A stretch of DNA of 64,000 nucleotides, taken from the NCBI GenBank assembly GCA_963750295.1, contig CAVVPY010000001.1, positions 1,984,001 through 2,048,000 of the forward strand. The letters run 5' to 3'. The notes under the pieces are model-generated. The model saw only the letters and a list, made by a program, of their open reading frames with translations, had not been told where the DNA came from and made no database searches. This document shows, one piece after another, positions 8,299 through 15,938 of this stretch (position 1 is the first letter of the stretch; every line of letters begins with the position of its first letter). The DNA is from CAVVPY01 sp963750295 (GTDB taxonomy: Bacteria > Actinomycetota > Actinomycetes > Mycobacteriales > Jatrophihabitantaceae). A program made the translations under genes and the position numbers.

Positions 8299-8695
8299 AT
8301 GAGCCGAGACCAGTACCGAAAACCTGCCGCCGATCGAGTGCGCGCCGTGGTGCGAGCACCAGACCGGGCATGACGACGCCTCGTTGGCGGCGGACCAGTG
8401 GTGCGCCAGCACGATGCGTTTCTTGGATCGGACGTTGCAGCCGCCTTTCGCGGTGGCGGACGACGGCTCGGGGCGCGTGTACCGCTCGACCAACGGGACA
8501 CACGTCGTGGATCAGCTTGAGGTGTTCCTCTGGCGGGCCGGGCCGGGCGCCAAGCCCATCGTGTGCACATCGCATTTCGGCGGCGACGAGACGCGGTACA
8601 CGCTCGGCGAGGCCGAGCACTACGCACGCACCTTGCTCGCGCTGGTCGCGATGGCGCGGCGCTCGATCGAGCTAAGCGCAGCAGTCACCCGCTAG
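8299..8695 (+). pseudogene. DUF6907-like small protein, frame-disrupted at the start
   Basis: The readable frame gives ENLPPIECAPWCEHQTGHDD, then a Trp/Phe-rich middle and TRYTLGEAEHYARTLLALVAMA, matching the short Cys/His (C-x3-WC-x2-H) proteins of the DUF6907 type common in actinobacterial mobile DNA. The only start with a good ribosome site (GAGAGGAAA, ATG at 8299) is one base out of frame: ATG-A-GCC would restore MAETSTENL. From that ATG the frame stops after 24 codons. The remaining in-frame start, TTG 8384, would drop the Cys/His motif. Either a one-base insertion killed the gene or this is an assembly error. Confidence 0.55.
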
Positions 8696-8717
8696 TCGAT
8701 TCGTACACCCGCACTTT

Positions 8718-8759
8718 GCGTCCCCGGTCGGATTCCCGTTTCTGACCGGGGACGCTTTT
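8718..8759 (+). terminator. Intrinsic terminator
   Basis: GCGTCCCCGGTC (8718-8729) pairs with GACCGGGGACGC (8744-8755), a 12-bp perfect stem with a 14-base loop, followed by TTTTC. It is the clearest rho-independent terminator in the window, placed just after the DUF6907-like gene. Confidence 0.85.
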
Positions 8760-9175
8760 CGCTGCTAGCAAACCGTGGCGGATAGTGCGGCGCGGCGTCG
8801 CCGCCAGGCGCTGCTTCCGGCGTCACGCTAGGTGAATGTCCGATTACACGGCCGCCGAGCGTTGGCAGGTGTACCAAATGGCACACCATGCCGTGGTGGT
8901 CGAAGCACGAACATTGCCATCGAGTGGATACCGATGACGGGGGGTTCCGAAATGCGCTACCTCGTCGGGCCGAGAGCAATGCCGTGACTGTCACAACATG
9001 CAGCAGCGACGAGGACTGAACCTCAGGGTGCCTCGTTCGGCGTGTTTTGTCGTGGGTGCGAGATCCGGTGGATGACCGATGGGGCCACCGTTCCACGGCT
9101 CGGTCATCGACAACTTGTGTACAACCTGAGAATGCAGTTCTAGGCTGGCGGCTCTCACAACCACGGGAGAGATGT
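8760..9175. other. Intergenic stretch with two tiny candidate ORFs
   Basis: There is no gene over 60 codons. ATG 8836 to TGA 8937 encodes 33 residues of plausible composition (MSDYTAAERWQVYQMAHH...), preceded by CACGCT six bases upstream. Its stop overlaps (ATGA) a 17-codon frame ending at 8987. TTGTGTACAA near 9115 is a short dyad in the region that must hold the promoter of the next gene. Confidence 0.3.
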
Positions 9176-9736
9176 ATGACCAGCTATCCGCCCCCACCTC
9201 CACCGGGTCCGGCGCCGATGCCAGCACACTCAAGGTCACAGCCGGGTCGGCCGTGGTGGAAGGCGCTGTGGTTCGTCGCCCTTGTCGCTCTAATCGTCGG
9301 TGTCGCAATTGGTGCCGGGGGTACGTCTGGCGCGAAGCAAGAAGCGAAGCCCGGACCCACGGTGACCGCTACGGCGACTGCGACGGAGAGCGCGACGGAG
9401 AGTGTCACCGTGTCAGCCACAATTACCGAGAAGCCGACCGTGGTACGAACAATCGCTACGAAGACGCGAACTCGGACGGTTACTTACACGCCGCCACCGA
9501 AACCCGCAATTTCTGACGGCACCTACAAAGTCGGTACCGACATCAGGTCGGGCGAGTGGCGAACCAACGGCGGCGGCGAGGACGGCCTCGGGTGCTACTG
9601 GGAGCAGGATAAAGACCTTTCCGGCAGCATCTACTCCGTGATTAACAATGACAACATCACAGGGTCCGCGATCGTACAGTTATACGACGGCCAGTATTTC
9701 AAGATTAGTGGTGGGTGCGACTGGCGCCGCACCTGA
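9176..9736 (+). CDS. Membrane-anchored protein with extracytoplasmic C-terminal domain
   Basis: A 186-residue protein: a Pro-rich cytoplasmic N-terminus (YPPPPPPGPAP), one transmembrane helix (about residues 32-50, ALWFVALVALIVGVAIG), a Thr/Ala-rich linker (TATATATESATESVTVSAT) and a C-terminal domain of about 75 residues. That domain has DGTYKVGTDIRSGEW, GCYWEQD and FKISGGCDW. The same DGxYxVGxDIxxGxYR...CYW...C pattern occurs in many actinobacterial lipoproteins of unknown role. GGGAGAG precedes ATG 9176. It is cargo of the integrated element; the role is unknown. Confidence 0.7.
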   Translation: MTSYPPPPPPGPAPMPAHSRSQPGRPWWKALWFVALVALIVGVAIGAGGTSGAKQEAKPGPTVTATATATESATESVTVSATITEKPTVVRTIATKTRTRTVTYTPPPKPAISDGTYKVGTDIRSGEWRTNGGGEDGLGCYWEQDKDLSGSIYSVINNDNITGSAIVQLYDGQYFKISGGCDWRRT

Positions 9737-9788
9737 ACGCGACCACTCATAACCATCGATGGCCTTGGCGACGGGGTCGGGTCGGTCC

Positions 9789-9794
9789 TACGCT
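9789..9794 (+). promoter_or_regulatory. Leaderless -10 element
   Basis: TACGCT followed by TTCGGGC and ATG 9802. The same TACGCT-N7-ATG layout, with CGGGC before the ATG, recurs at 11672. Confidence 0.5.
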
Positions 9795-9801
9795 TTCGGG
9801 C

Positions 9802-10080
9802 ATGGACGCCACGACCGCTCAGATTGTCTTTGTCGTCGGCGCGGTAGCGATCGTGAGCGGGTTTATCGCTGCGGCGATCGCGTCGAGCAGGGGGGCATCG
9901 CCGGGGGGTTACTTCGTCCTCGGCCTACTCCTCGGGGTTATCGGGATCATTCTTGCGGCAGTGGCACCGCGACCCGTTCTACCGCCGCAGCCGCCAGGTT
10001 GGTATGCCGACCCGTGGGGGCACGCCTCGTTGCGTTGGTACGACGGGTATCAGTGGACGTACCACCTGCACGACGGGTGA
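9802..10080 (+). CDS. Small membrane protein with DUF2510 domain
   Basis: A 92-residue protein. Two hydrophobic helices (about 9-28 and 38-55) are followed by a Pro hinge and a C-terminal DUF2510 module: PGWYADPWG, LRWYDGYQWTYH. DUF2510 is a short Trp-rich domain at the ends of many actinobacterial membrane proteins, of unknown function. There is no ribosome site; the TACGCT -10 seven bases before the ATG indicates leaderless expression. Probable cargo of the element. Confidence 0.75.
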   Translation: MDATTAQIVFVVGAVAIVSGFIAAAIASSRGASPGGYFVLGLLLGVIGIILAAVAPRPVLPPQPPGWYADPWGHASLRWYDGYQWTYHLHDG

Positions 10081-10082
10081 CC

Positions 10083-10697
10083 TCAACGCAGTCGGTTTGT
10101 CCCGAGTACGAACGCCAGTTCGCCGCGGCGGCGCCGCGTTACGGGGTGGCGGTGCATCGGGTGTGCGGGCATCGGGGTGTGGGTGGTGGCGGTGGTGGGG
10201 AGTTGGCTGGCCGGGATCAGGTAGCCGGTGAACCAGACGGCGCAGTAGCCACTGTATGACTTCACGCCGATCGAGGGCATGGGCAGGCCGGTGGAAAAGG
10301 CGTGCTGCTGGGTCTCGAAGGCCTGTGTCGTGTCCGCGATGTCGTACAAGCCGGTGCATCCAGCGCTCGTCAAGTAGCCGTACACGTCGGTTCCGGCGGT
10401 TCCGCTGCCCAGGTCGTAGGTCACGGAGGTGACCACGACGGCCTTGCCGGCCGGCGGCCAGTAGACCGCGGCGCACCCGCCACCCGAGCTGAAGTACCCG
10501 TGGATGACTTGTCGGGGTGCAATCGGGGTGGTCAGCAGTTGGTTCTGGGTGGTGACCGCGACGGTTCTGGTGCTGGTCGTGTCGCCGATGGCCACGACTG
10601 AGCTGGCGGCGGCGTAGACGGCGGTGGGTGCGATCACCGCGACGGTGACCGCGGTGGTGAAGATCCAGGCTCCGGTGGACATTCTCGGACGGCGCAT
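10083..10697 (-). CDS. Exported protein of unknown function
   Basis: A 204-residue protein. An N-terminal signal/anchor segment (TGAWIFTTAVTVAVIAPTAVYAA) precedes an extracytoplasmic domain with paired cysteines (GGGCAAVYW, SAGCTGLYD, SGYCAVWF) and several Gly-Tyr turns, then a basic, His/Pro/Arg-rich tail (about residues 168-204). I recognise no family. AAGGGG lies ahead of ATG 10697. It is convergent with the DUF2510 gene, two bases between stops. The DNA of the tail is partly duplicated at 7583-7667 outside the element, which suggests a lost paralogue. Confidence 0.6.
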   Translation of the reverse strand: MRRPRMSTGAWIFTTAVTVAVIAPTAVYAAASSVVAIGDTTSTRTVAVTTQNQLLTTPIAPRQVIHGYFSSGGGCAAVYWPPAGKAVVVTSVTYDLGSGTAGTDVYGYLTSAGCTGLYDIADTTQAFETQQHAFSTGLPMPSIGVKSYSGYCAVWFTGYLIPASQLPTTATTHTPMPAHPMHRHPVTRRRRGELAFVLGTNRLR

Positions 10698-10834
10698 GGT
10701 GGGTTCCCCTTCGCGACAAGGTGACGCGTCTTCGGCGTCGATGCCGCGCACGGTAAACCCACAGCGACCACCGCAAAAGGGGTGTTCGCGGGCGCGGCAC
10801 ACTCTGAACGAGGTGGGTGTGGCCGGGGAGCAGA

Positions 10835-11146
10835 TCAGGTCGGCGGCAGGCTGGCCGCGATCGGCGCGAATCGGTGCCAGTCGATCTCACCGCGGTCGTC
10901 CGCGACGCTGCGTTTAGCGCACCATTCGCGGCGTGCGCGCTGCCAGGCACGGCGCTGGTAGTGCCGGGTCATCACGCCGATGCCCTGCTCGACGGTGCCG
11001 GAGCCTGGATTGGCGGCGGTCGTCTGCGTAACCATGTCGATCGTGTGCTCGGGCAGCGTTACCGGCCAGTCGCTCGGGTGGAACCGTCGCAGTCGCTCGG
11101 GCAGTACATCGTCACCGACGGGTGCGGCCGGCTGCCGGCGCCTCAC
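10835..11146 (-). CDS. Small element-encoded protein coupled to the terminase-like gene
   Basis: A 103-residue protein starting at GTG 11146, which overlaps the stop of the upstream frame (GTGA). The first half has HPSDWPVTLPEHTIDMV; the second half is basic and helical (TRHYQRRAWQRARREWCA). I do not recognise it. The four-base overlap and shared strand argue that it is a real gene of the same operon as the terminase-small-subunit-like gene. Confidence 0.5.
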   Translation of the reverse strand: MRRRQPAAPVGDDVLPERLRRFHPSDWPVTLPEHTIDMVTQTTAANPGSGTVEQGIGVMTRHYQRRAWQRARREWCAKRSVADDRGEIDWHRFAPIAASLPPT

Positions 11147-11519
11147 GACACGGCCCCGCGGATGCCGTACACGCCACGCACCCCGGTACGCCGTTGCGGG
11201 CGTGCGTTGCCGGGGCGGTCGTCTACCTCGCCGAGCGGCACCCGTAACGCCGCGAGCAGCCGGGCGAGCGTGATCCGCTGTTGACGTGCCTCGACCGCGG
11301 CCGGGTGCGCCCGAAGCCCCTGCGGTGAGTCGATCACCGCGCCGTCAAGTTTCAGACGCGGGCGTCCAGCTCGTCGCAGGTGTCGACACAACGCACCGCT
11401 TCGCGCAGAATCGCTAGCTCGTGCTCGTCGAGCTCGTAGTCGGCGAGGACTGCGCGCCAGAGCCGAGATCCGCCCGAGCGCGTGCCCGCTGGCGGCCTCG
11501 GAAGCTGATCTTTACCCAT
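11143..11519 (-). pseudogene. Terminase small-subunit-like protein, frameshifted
   Basis: Two frames make one recognisable protein. ATG 11519 to TGA 11352 gives RLWRAVLADYELDEHELAIL and REAVRCVDTCDELDARV, then the other frame gives KLDGAVIDSPQGLRAHPAAV, EARQQRITLARLLAALRVP and RPQRRTGVRGVYGIRG. This is the pattern of phage P27-type terminase small subunits, which select DNA for packaging. The join is GTC-TG-AAA: one missing base near 11353 would restore the frame. The C-terminal frame ends in a GTGA overlap with the next gene. It is the only packaging-type gene in the element. Confidence 0.65.
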
Positions 11520-11671
11520 CTCCGCAATGTCCGTTCCGCCCGTCTAGAGGGTCGTTTGTTTCAGGTACCCCGACCAAAGAGAGCCGCGCCCCCACGGTCA
11601 TCGCCCCGCACGCACACTCGGGCTCCCTCCCCACCCCTTCGACCATCTGGTGGGCGCACCGTAGGCCGGAT

Positions 11672-11677
11672 TACGCT
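11672..11677 (+). promoter_or_regulatory. Leaderless -10 element
   Basis: TACGCT, then GCCGGGC and ATG 11685; same layout as 9789-9802. Confidence 0.5.
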
Positions 11678-11684
11678 GCCGGGC

Positions 11685-12110
11685 ATGCGCGCCGCCGTGA
11701 TCGCCGCCGCAGTGGTGCTCGCGGCTTGCTCGTCGAGTGGCGGGGGGAAGCCGACAGATGCTGCCGGCCCACCGGCCGCGATCGCCGACCTTGCGGCCAC
11801 CGGTGACCCGTCCGTCGTGACGTTGATCCGTGTCGAGCATCGGCCGTATCAGGACTGTGCTCGGCCCAGCTACTACGTGACGGTGCCGATTGGCGTCCAG
11901 GGCCGGGTGCTCGCTGCCGACGAGTTGGCGTTTCTGCTCGCACGGGCATCCGTCACCGGAGACTGCTCGGCGTTCCTGTACGGCTTCCGCACAGTCGCGG
12001 AGAGTCACCAGCCGGGGTACACCGCTGGCGCGGTGATCTACTCTGGCCATCTGCTGGAGATCCACACTGGCGGGCTCACGTCGCCGCCTGCGTTCACTTT
12101 CCAGACCTGA
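11685..12110 (+). CDS. Lipoprotein of unknown function
   Basis: A 141-residue protein with a short signal peptide and lipobox (VVLAAC at residues 10-15) followed by a Ser/Gly linker. The mature part (about residues 35-141) has cysteines in QDCARPSYYVTVP and TGDCSAFLYGF. I do not recognise a family. It is leaderless, with TACGCT seven bases before the ATG. It is exported cargo of the element, transcribed opposite to the replication/integration genes. Confidence 0.65.
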   Translation: MRAAVIAAAVVLAACSSSGGGKPTDAAGPPAAIADLAATGDPSVVTLIRVEHRPYQDCARPSYYVTVPIGVQGRVLAADELAFLLARASVTGDCSAFLYGFRTVAESHQPGYTAGAVIYSGHLLEIHTGGLTSPPAFTFQT

Positions 12111-12306
12111 CCACGACCGTTCCGCGTTCGCCTGGCCGTATTTCCCCCGATCGGACTGAGGGGTGAGCTTGCGGGCCGCACCTCCCCCGATCGTGGTACG
12201 CCGTGCGCGGTCCCCGTTCGTCGTGACCCGGCGACGTAGGGCGCTCGGCTCGCCTGCGGGGCAAGCGGTCCGCAGGGTGTGAGCGCTGCCGCGCACGGCG
12301 CACCGG

Positions 12307-13080
12307 TCATGCGGCGACCGCGGTGTCGGCCCGGGGTCCGGGCTGGTTGCGGTGGCGCGGAATGGTTGCCCACAGTGCGGCCTGTTCGCCGGTGGTGCGC
12401 CACTTGAGGCTCACGCCGGGCACGGCGAGCAGTTGCGCCCACCATTGCAGCCCGCCGTCGGCGGGGTCGGGCTCGAGGTTTCTGGACTTCACTGCGCTGG
12501 CCAGGCCGTGGTAGGCGCCTGACCATGACGCGTCGAGGAAGCCTGACCATTTGTGGAACGGCTGGTCCCATTCGTGGGGGCAGGCGCCGAGCAGTGCGTG
12601 GCGGGCGTCGCGCAGTGCGGTGAGGTCAGCGGCGGCGACGCTAGCTGCTTGGTGCAGGTCACCTCGGCCGCGGCCAACGTTGTTGGCCATGTCGGTCTCA
12701 CCGTCGAGGTGGGCGAGTGCATCGGTGAAGCGAAGCGCGGCGGTGTCGAGCAGTTCGGCGAACGTGGTGTGCAGCGCGGCCGCTGCGCTGTTGCGGGCTT
12801 GCAGTTCGGCGGCTCGGGCGTGGTCGCGGACTGTGTCGGCGGCGCCGAGACGGTGTTGGCGGGTGGCGCGCCACACCGCGATGGCGTCGATGGACTTGGT
12901 GATGGCGCCGGCCGTGAGCGCGTTGATCGGCGGTTCGGTTTCGGCGTAGATCTTGTCGCGGGCGGCGCTTGCCTGCCAGGCAATCTCGGTGGCGTTGGCG
13001 ACGTTGTCCGGTAGCGGTGCGCCGAATCGGTCCAGTGCAGCGGCGACCGCGGCGAAGTTGTGGTCGGAATCGAGTGTCAT
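12307..13080 (-). CDS. Element-encoded protein of unknown function
   Basis: A 257-residue soluble protein, mostly helical and Ala-rich (ARDKIYAETEPPINALTAGAI, read in pieces, and AELQARNSAAAALHTTFAELL), ending in a Trp-rich segment (KWSGFLDASW, GGLQWWAQLL). There is no recognised domain. GAAGGA lies six bases before ATG 13080, and the start overlaps the stop of the preceding gene (ATGA), so it belongs to the left-reading operon that starts at the excisionase. Confidence 0.6.
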   Translation of the reverse strand: MTLDSDHNFAAVAAALDRFGAPLPDNVANATEIAWQASAARDKIYAETEPPINALTAGAITKSIDAIAVWRATRQHRLGAADTVRDHARAAELQARNSAAAALHTTFAELLDTAALRFTDALAHLDGETDMANNVGRGRGDLHQAASVAAADLTALRDARHALLGACPHEWDQPFHKWSGFLDASWSGAYHGLASAVKSRNLEPDPADGGLQWWAQLLAVPGVSLKWRTTGEQAALWATIPRHRNQPGPRADTAVAA

Positions 13081-13427
13081 GGGCGGTCCTTCGGGTCGGT
13101 GGGGTGTCTGGGGGTGTCGCCGAGCAGAACGTCGAGCTGACCCGCGGCGCGGGCGGTGGTGATCTCGTCGTGCCGTCCGGCGTCGAACAGCGCGGCGATG
13201 TCGGTGGCGTCCCACTGCCCGGTGACGGGCGGTCGGTGGCGTTCGATGCCGAGCAGAACATCGAGGCGTCCATCGAGCCGGGCGGCTTCGATCTCGGCGT
13301 GGCGCCGCTCGCGGTAGAGCCGTTTGACGTCGGCGGCGGTCATTTGGTCAGTCATGTGCGCGAGGCTCCTGCCGTCGAGTGCTTGCGGCGTTCGGGCGTC
13401 CTCGGCGACGTATCGGTACGCGGTCAC
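13077..13427 (-). CDS. Small protein with a duplicated 35-residue unit
   Basis: A 116-residue protein from GTG 13427, which overlaps the upstream stop (GTGA); ATG 13355 is an alternative start. It holds two tandem copies of one motif: ADVKRLYRERRHAEIEAAR...GRLDVLLGIERH and TDIAALFDAGRHDEITTAR...GQLDVLLGDTPRH. Each looks like a helix pair ending in LDVLLG. I know no function. Coupling on both sides (GTGA upstream, ATGA downstream) shows it is translated within the element operon. Confidence 0.6.
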   Translation of the reverse strand: MTAYRYVAEDARTPQALDGRSLAHMTDQMTAADVKRLYRERRHAEIEAARLDGRLDVLLGIERHRPPVTGQWDATDIAALFDAGRHDEITTARAAGQLDVLLGDTPRHPTDPKDRP

Positions 13428-13650
13428 GGCGAGGCCCCGGACTCGGCGGAATCTGGGGCCCCGCCGCTGTCCTTCCCAAGCGCGGCGACGAAGGCGTCGA
13501 TGTCGCTGCGCTTGACGCGGGCGGCGCCGCCGATGCTGCACCGACCGGCAACGCGCCGGATCGGACCAGGCGCTTGACGCTCGGCTCTGAAAGCCCGAGC
13601 GCGTCGCCGACCTGGCGGTAGGTGAGCAGACGTTGCCATGCCACGATCAT
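13424..13650 (-). pseudogene. Helix-turn-helix (MerR/Xis-type) protein, frameshifted
   Basis: From ATG 13650 the frame reads AWQRLLTYRQVGDALGLSEP and SVKRLVRSGALPV, a classic helix-turn-helix. The expected wing and C-terminus (GGAARVKRSDIDAFVAALGK) lie in another frame. One missing base near 13541 separates them. The second frame ends at 13424 in a GTGA overlap with the next gene, so both parts were once one gene. That second frame is also open upstream to about 13855 and could hold the end of another small gene (SDVIVAKHLAAALQAHRVRV), but no stop separates them. Confidence 0.55.
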
Positions 13651-13842
13651 CAACGCTGGCAGCGGATTCCCCGAATCCTGACCCGTCCTGACCCCCGCTG
13701 ACCCGAAACCGCACCAGCCGCTCGATCAACTGCACCGCGCCTCGGGCACCGCTGCCGCCGTTCCGCTCCACCCTGACCCGGTGCGCCTGCAACGCCGCGG
13801 CGAGATGCTTGGCCACGATGACGTCGGACGCGCTGCCCGCCG

Positions 13843-15594
13843 TCATCGCGACCACCCCACGGCCAGCCCGAGCGAGGTCACCGGGGGGAGGGACCCCTTC
13901 GGGCCACCCGCCCGGACCGTTCCCCTGGCATCTCTTTGCATGCGTGCGAAATCCTGGCGTTTTGGGGTTCGGTTCACGAGGTCACGTCCCGCGGATCCAG
14001 CTCCCGGACGGTGAGTTCGTCCTCGACGCGAGCGAGCAGCCAAGCGACGTCCTCGGTGTCGTCGCCGGGTAGCTGCGATTGTGCGGCCCGCAGTTCGGTG
14101 TAGGCGGCTTGCAGGCCGGCAACCGTGAGGTGGCCGTCCGCCAGTTGTCCGCGCAGCAGCGCGCGGGCGGACCGGTACCGCAGCGGTAGCGAGATCGTCG
14201 TCGGTCATTGCGGGCGCCCCGACGACGCGCACGCACGAGGCGCAGACGCCGCGTTCGACGCTGGCCGGGTGAAACAGGTTCGGTTTGCCGCACACGGTGC
14301 AGCGCGGGTTCCCGCTAGGTGGGGCGTCGTCCGTATCCGTCCGAGCGTCCGAAGGCCAGGCAGGTTGCGAGGTCGGTCCGGACGGATCGGGTGCCTCCGG
14401 ACGCTTGTATCCGTCCGGAGGTTGGGAAGCGTCCGTCGTACTTGCTAGCGATTCCGCGGGTTCCGGACGCTCGGACGTGTCCGGACGGACAGCGCCTAGC
14501 GCATCGGTGACGGTGGGCAGGTAGCGCGACCAGGCGTCGGCGAACTCGCTGATCTTGTAGCCGCGTGCGGTCTTGGTGGTGTCGTGGCCGGTGTGCACGC
14601 CGTAGCGTTTGAGCCGCGCGGCGAGCTGGCGGGTGGTCAGGTTGAAGTCGCGCCACGGTGACTCCTCGATCTGCTGCAGCGACTCGACCAGGTCGGCGGA
14701 CCGAACGAACGTCATCCCGGTGGTGAGGCTGCGGATGTCGGCGAGCAGCCGCATGCCGAGCGAGCGGTCGGAGTCGTGTTCCTCGCTGTCGTGCACGAGC
14801 ACGAGCGCGGCCGATCGTGCACGGGCGGGCCAGGTGCCGCCGGCCGTGTCGGCGATCGCGATCAGCGGTTCCCAGTTGTCCGCGGCGCGGTCCTCGATCG
14901 GCATCGCGGGGGTCGCCTCTGCGAGCGTGTCCACGACGGACGCGGTCCACGCGGTGAGGCGTTCGCCGAGCTGGTGCAGGCGCGGTGCGTCGCGGCGGGT
15001 GCGGTACGGGCGGACGGTCTCGTGTGCTGCCCGCCGACGCATCGCGACGATCACGGCCCGGTCCTCGATCGTCTCGGGCATGTCACCGATCCCGGCCAGC
15101 GCGACCATCGCGAAGGTCGGGCAGCTCTCGGCCGCGCGGGCGGTCGCGTCCCAGCGGATATATGGGCGGTTGCGCTGGTGCCCGGCGTTGACGATGCCGC
15201 GCAGATCCTCGTGGTTGTCGGCCGCCCGCTTCCCGAACACCGTGTCGGCCTCGTCGAGCAGCAGCGTCGGCGGATCAGTACCGATAGAGCGGACCAGCGC
15301 AGCAGGGGAGATGTTCACCGTGATCAGCGGCCGGTGGCAGGTCGCCTCGATGATGTCGAGCAGCCGGCTCTTGCCGCACCGCTTCTCCGGTGCCTTGATT
15401 ACCAGACGGGTGGCGCAGTTCCATGCCGACTGAGCATGTGTCGCGGCGATCCACAACACGACCGCATCAAGGGCGGCCTGCGACGGGAAGATGACGTAGT
15501 CCCTCAGCGTCGCGCGCAGATCCTCCAGCAGCGCCGACCCGGATACGGCGTCGGTGGCAAGCGTGTCGGGCCAGTCGGTGCCGTAGCCCATCAC
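13843..15594 (-). CDS. DUF3631 ATPase-like protein; C-terminal 120 codons out of the true frame
   Basis: Residues 1 to about 460 are a coherent DUF3631 protein: APEKRCGKSRLLD is a P-loop variant (near residue 65), TLLLDEADTVFGKR the Walker B, RVD-like arginines follow, then a winged region (TTRQLAARLKRYGVHTGHD) and a C-terminal zinc ribbon (CTVCGKPNLF, CASCVRV). DUF3631 proteins serve as replication initiator/helicase-like proteins on actinobacterial mobile elements. After VVGAP the frame becomes Arg-rich nonsense, because a small downstream gene is read in the wrong frame; the true end is probably near 14208. GTG 15594 overlaps the upstream stop (GTGA). Confidence 0.7.
   Translation of the reverse strand: MMGYGTDWPDTLATDAVSGSALLEDLRATLRDYVIFPSQAALDAVVLWIAATHAQSAWNCATRLVIKAPEKRCGKSRLLDIIEATCHRPLITVNISPAALVRSIGTDPPTLLLDEADTVFGKRAADNHEDLRGIVNAGHQRNRPYIRWDATARAAESCPTFAMVALAGIGDMPETIEDRAVIVAMRRRAAHETVRPYRTRRDAPRLHQLGERLTAWTASVVDTLAEATPAMPIEDRAADNWEPLIAIADTAGGTWPARARSAALVLVHDSEEHDSDRSLGMRLLADIRSLTTGMTFVRSADLVESLQQIEESPWRDFNLTTRQLAARLKRYGVHTGHDTTKTARGYKISEFADAWSRYLPTVTDALGAVRPDTSERPEPAESLASTTDASQPPDGYKRPEAPDPSGPTSQPAWPSDARTDTDDAPPSGNPRCTVCGKPNLFHPASVERGVCASCVRVVGAPAMTDDDLATAAVPVRPRAAARTTGGRPPHGCRPASRLHRTAGRTIAATRRRHRGRRLAARSRRGRTHRPGAGSAGRDLVNRTPKRQDFARMQRDARGTVRAGGPKGSLPPVTSLGLAVGWSR
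13974..14208 (-). pseudogene. Small element gene downstream of DUF3631, frameshifted
   Basis: ATG 14208 reads MTDDDL; one base further the frame that makes sense continues LPLRYRSARALLRGQLADGH, LTVAGLQAAYTELRAAQSQL and DTEDVAWLLARVEDELTVRE to TGA 13974. The acidic, amphipathic composition is that of a real small protein. The break (near 14190) is one extra base or two missing. There is no recognised family. Confidence 0.45.
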
Positions 15595-15938
15595 AGGGTC
15601 ACCTCGATGCGGTAACCGCGAACTTCGAGCAGCGCCATCACGTCATCGGCAGCGTCCGCGGGGCAGCACCAACCTGACCCGTCACGGGAGCGCGTGGAGC
15701 GCACCCCCAACGTGCGGAACGCCGCGGGCACAGCACCGCGCGGACCGCCCTGCCATTCCGCTGTCGAGGCTCGCGAACCGATAAGACGCACCCTGATCGG
15801 CGCCCACCCCGCCGCTGACGGGTCGATCGGATCACGCCGGCCGTCGGCCAACACCTCGCAGCGGCGGGAGGCGTCGCGACGTTGACGAACTTGAGTTCCG
15901 ACGTGCGTGTCACCGCGAGCTGAGGGCGCGGCGCTCAC
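15591..15938 (-). CDS. Small conserved element protein
   Basis: A 115-residue protein, coupled by GTGA at both ends (start on the excisionase stop, stop on the DUF3631 start). Its conserved-looking core is GWAPIRVRLIGSRASTAEWQ, GGPRGAVPAAFRTLGVR and RDGSGWCCPADAADDVMALL, ending EVRGYRIEVTL. Similar ORFs sit beside replication genes of actinobacterial mobile elements. The first 30 residues are Arg-rich; an alternative frame (VTRTSELKFVNVATPPAAA) reads more naturally, so a further one-base lesion near 15860 is possible. Confidence 0.6.
   Translation of the reverse strand: MSAAPSARGDTHVGTQVRQRRDASRRCEVLADGRRDPIDPSAAGWAPIRVRLIGSRASTAEWQGGPRGAVPAAFRTLGVRSTRSRDGSGWCCPADAADDVMALLEVRGYRIEVTL

Noticed and set aside
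12698..13273. Alternative Arg/Thr-rich frames over 12.5-13.3 kb
   Set aside because: They overlap the coupled genes at 12307-13080 and 13077-13427, which have ribosome sites and stop/start overlaps.
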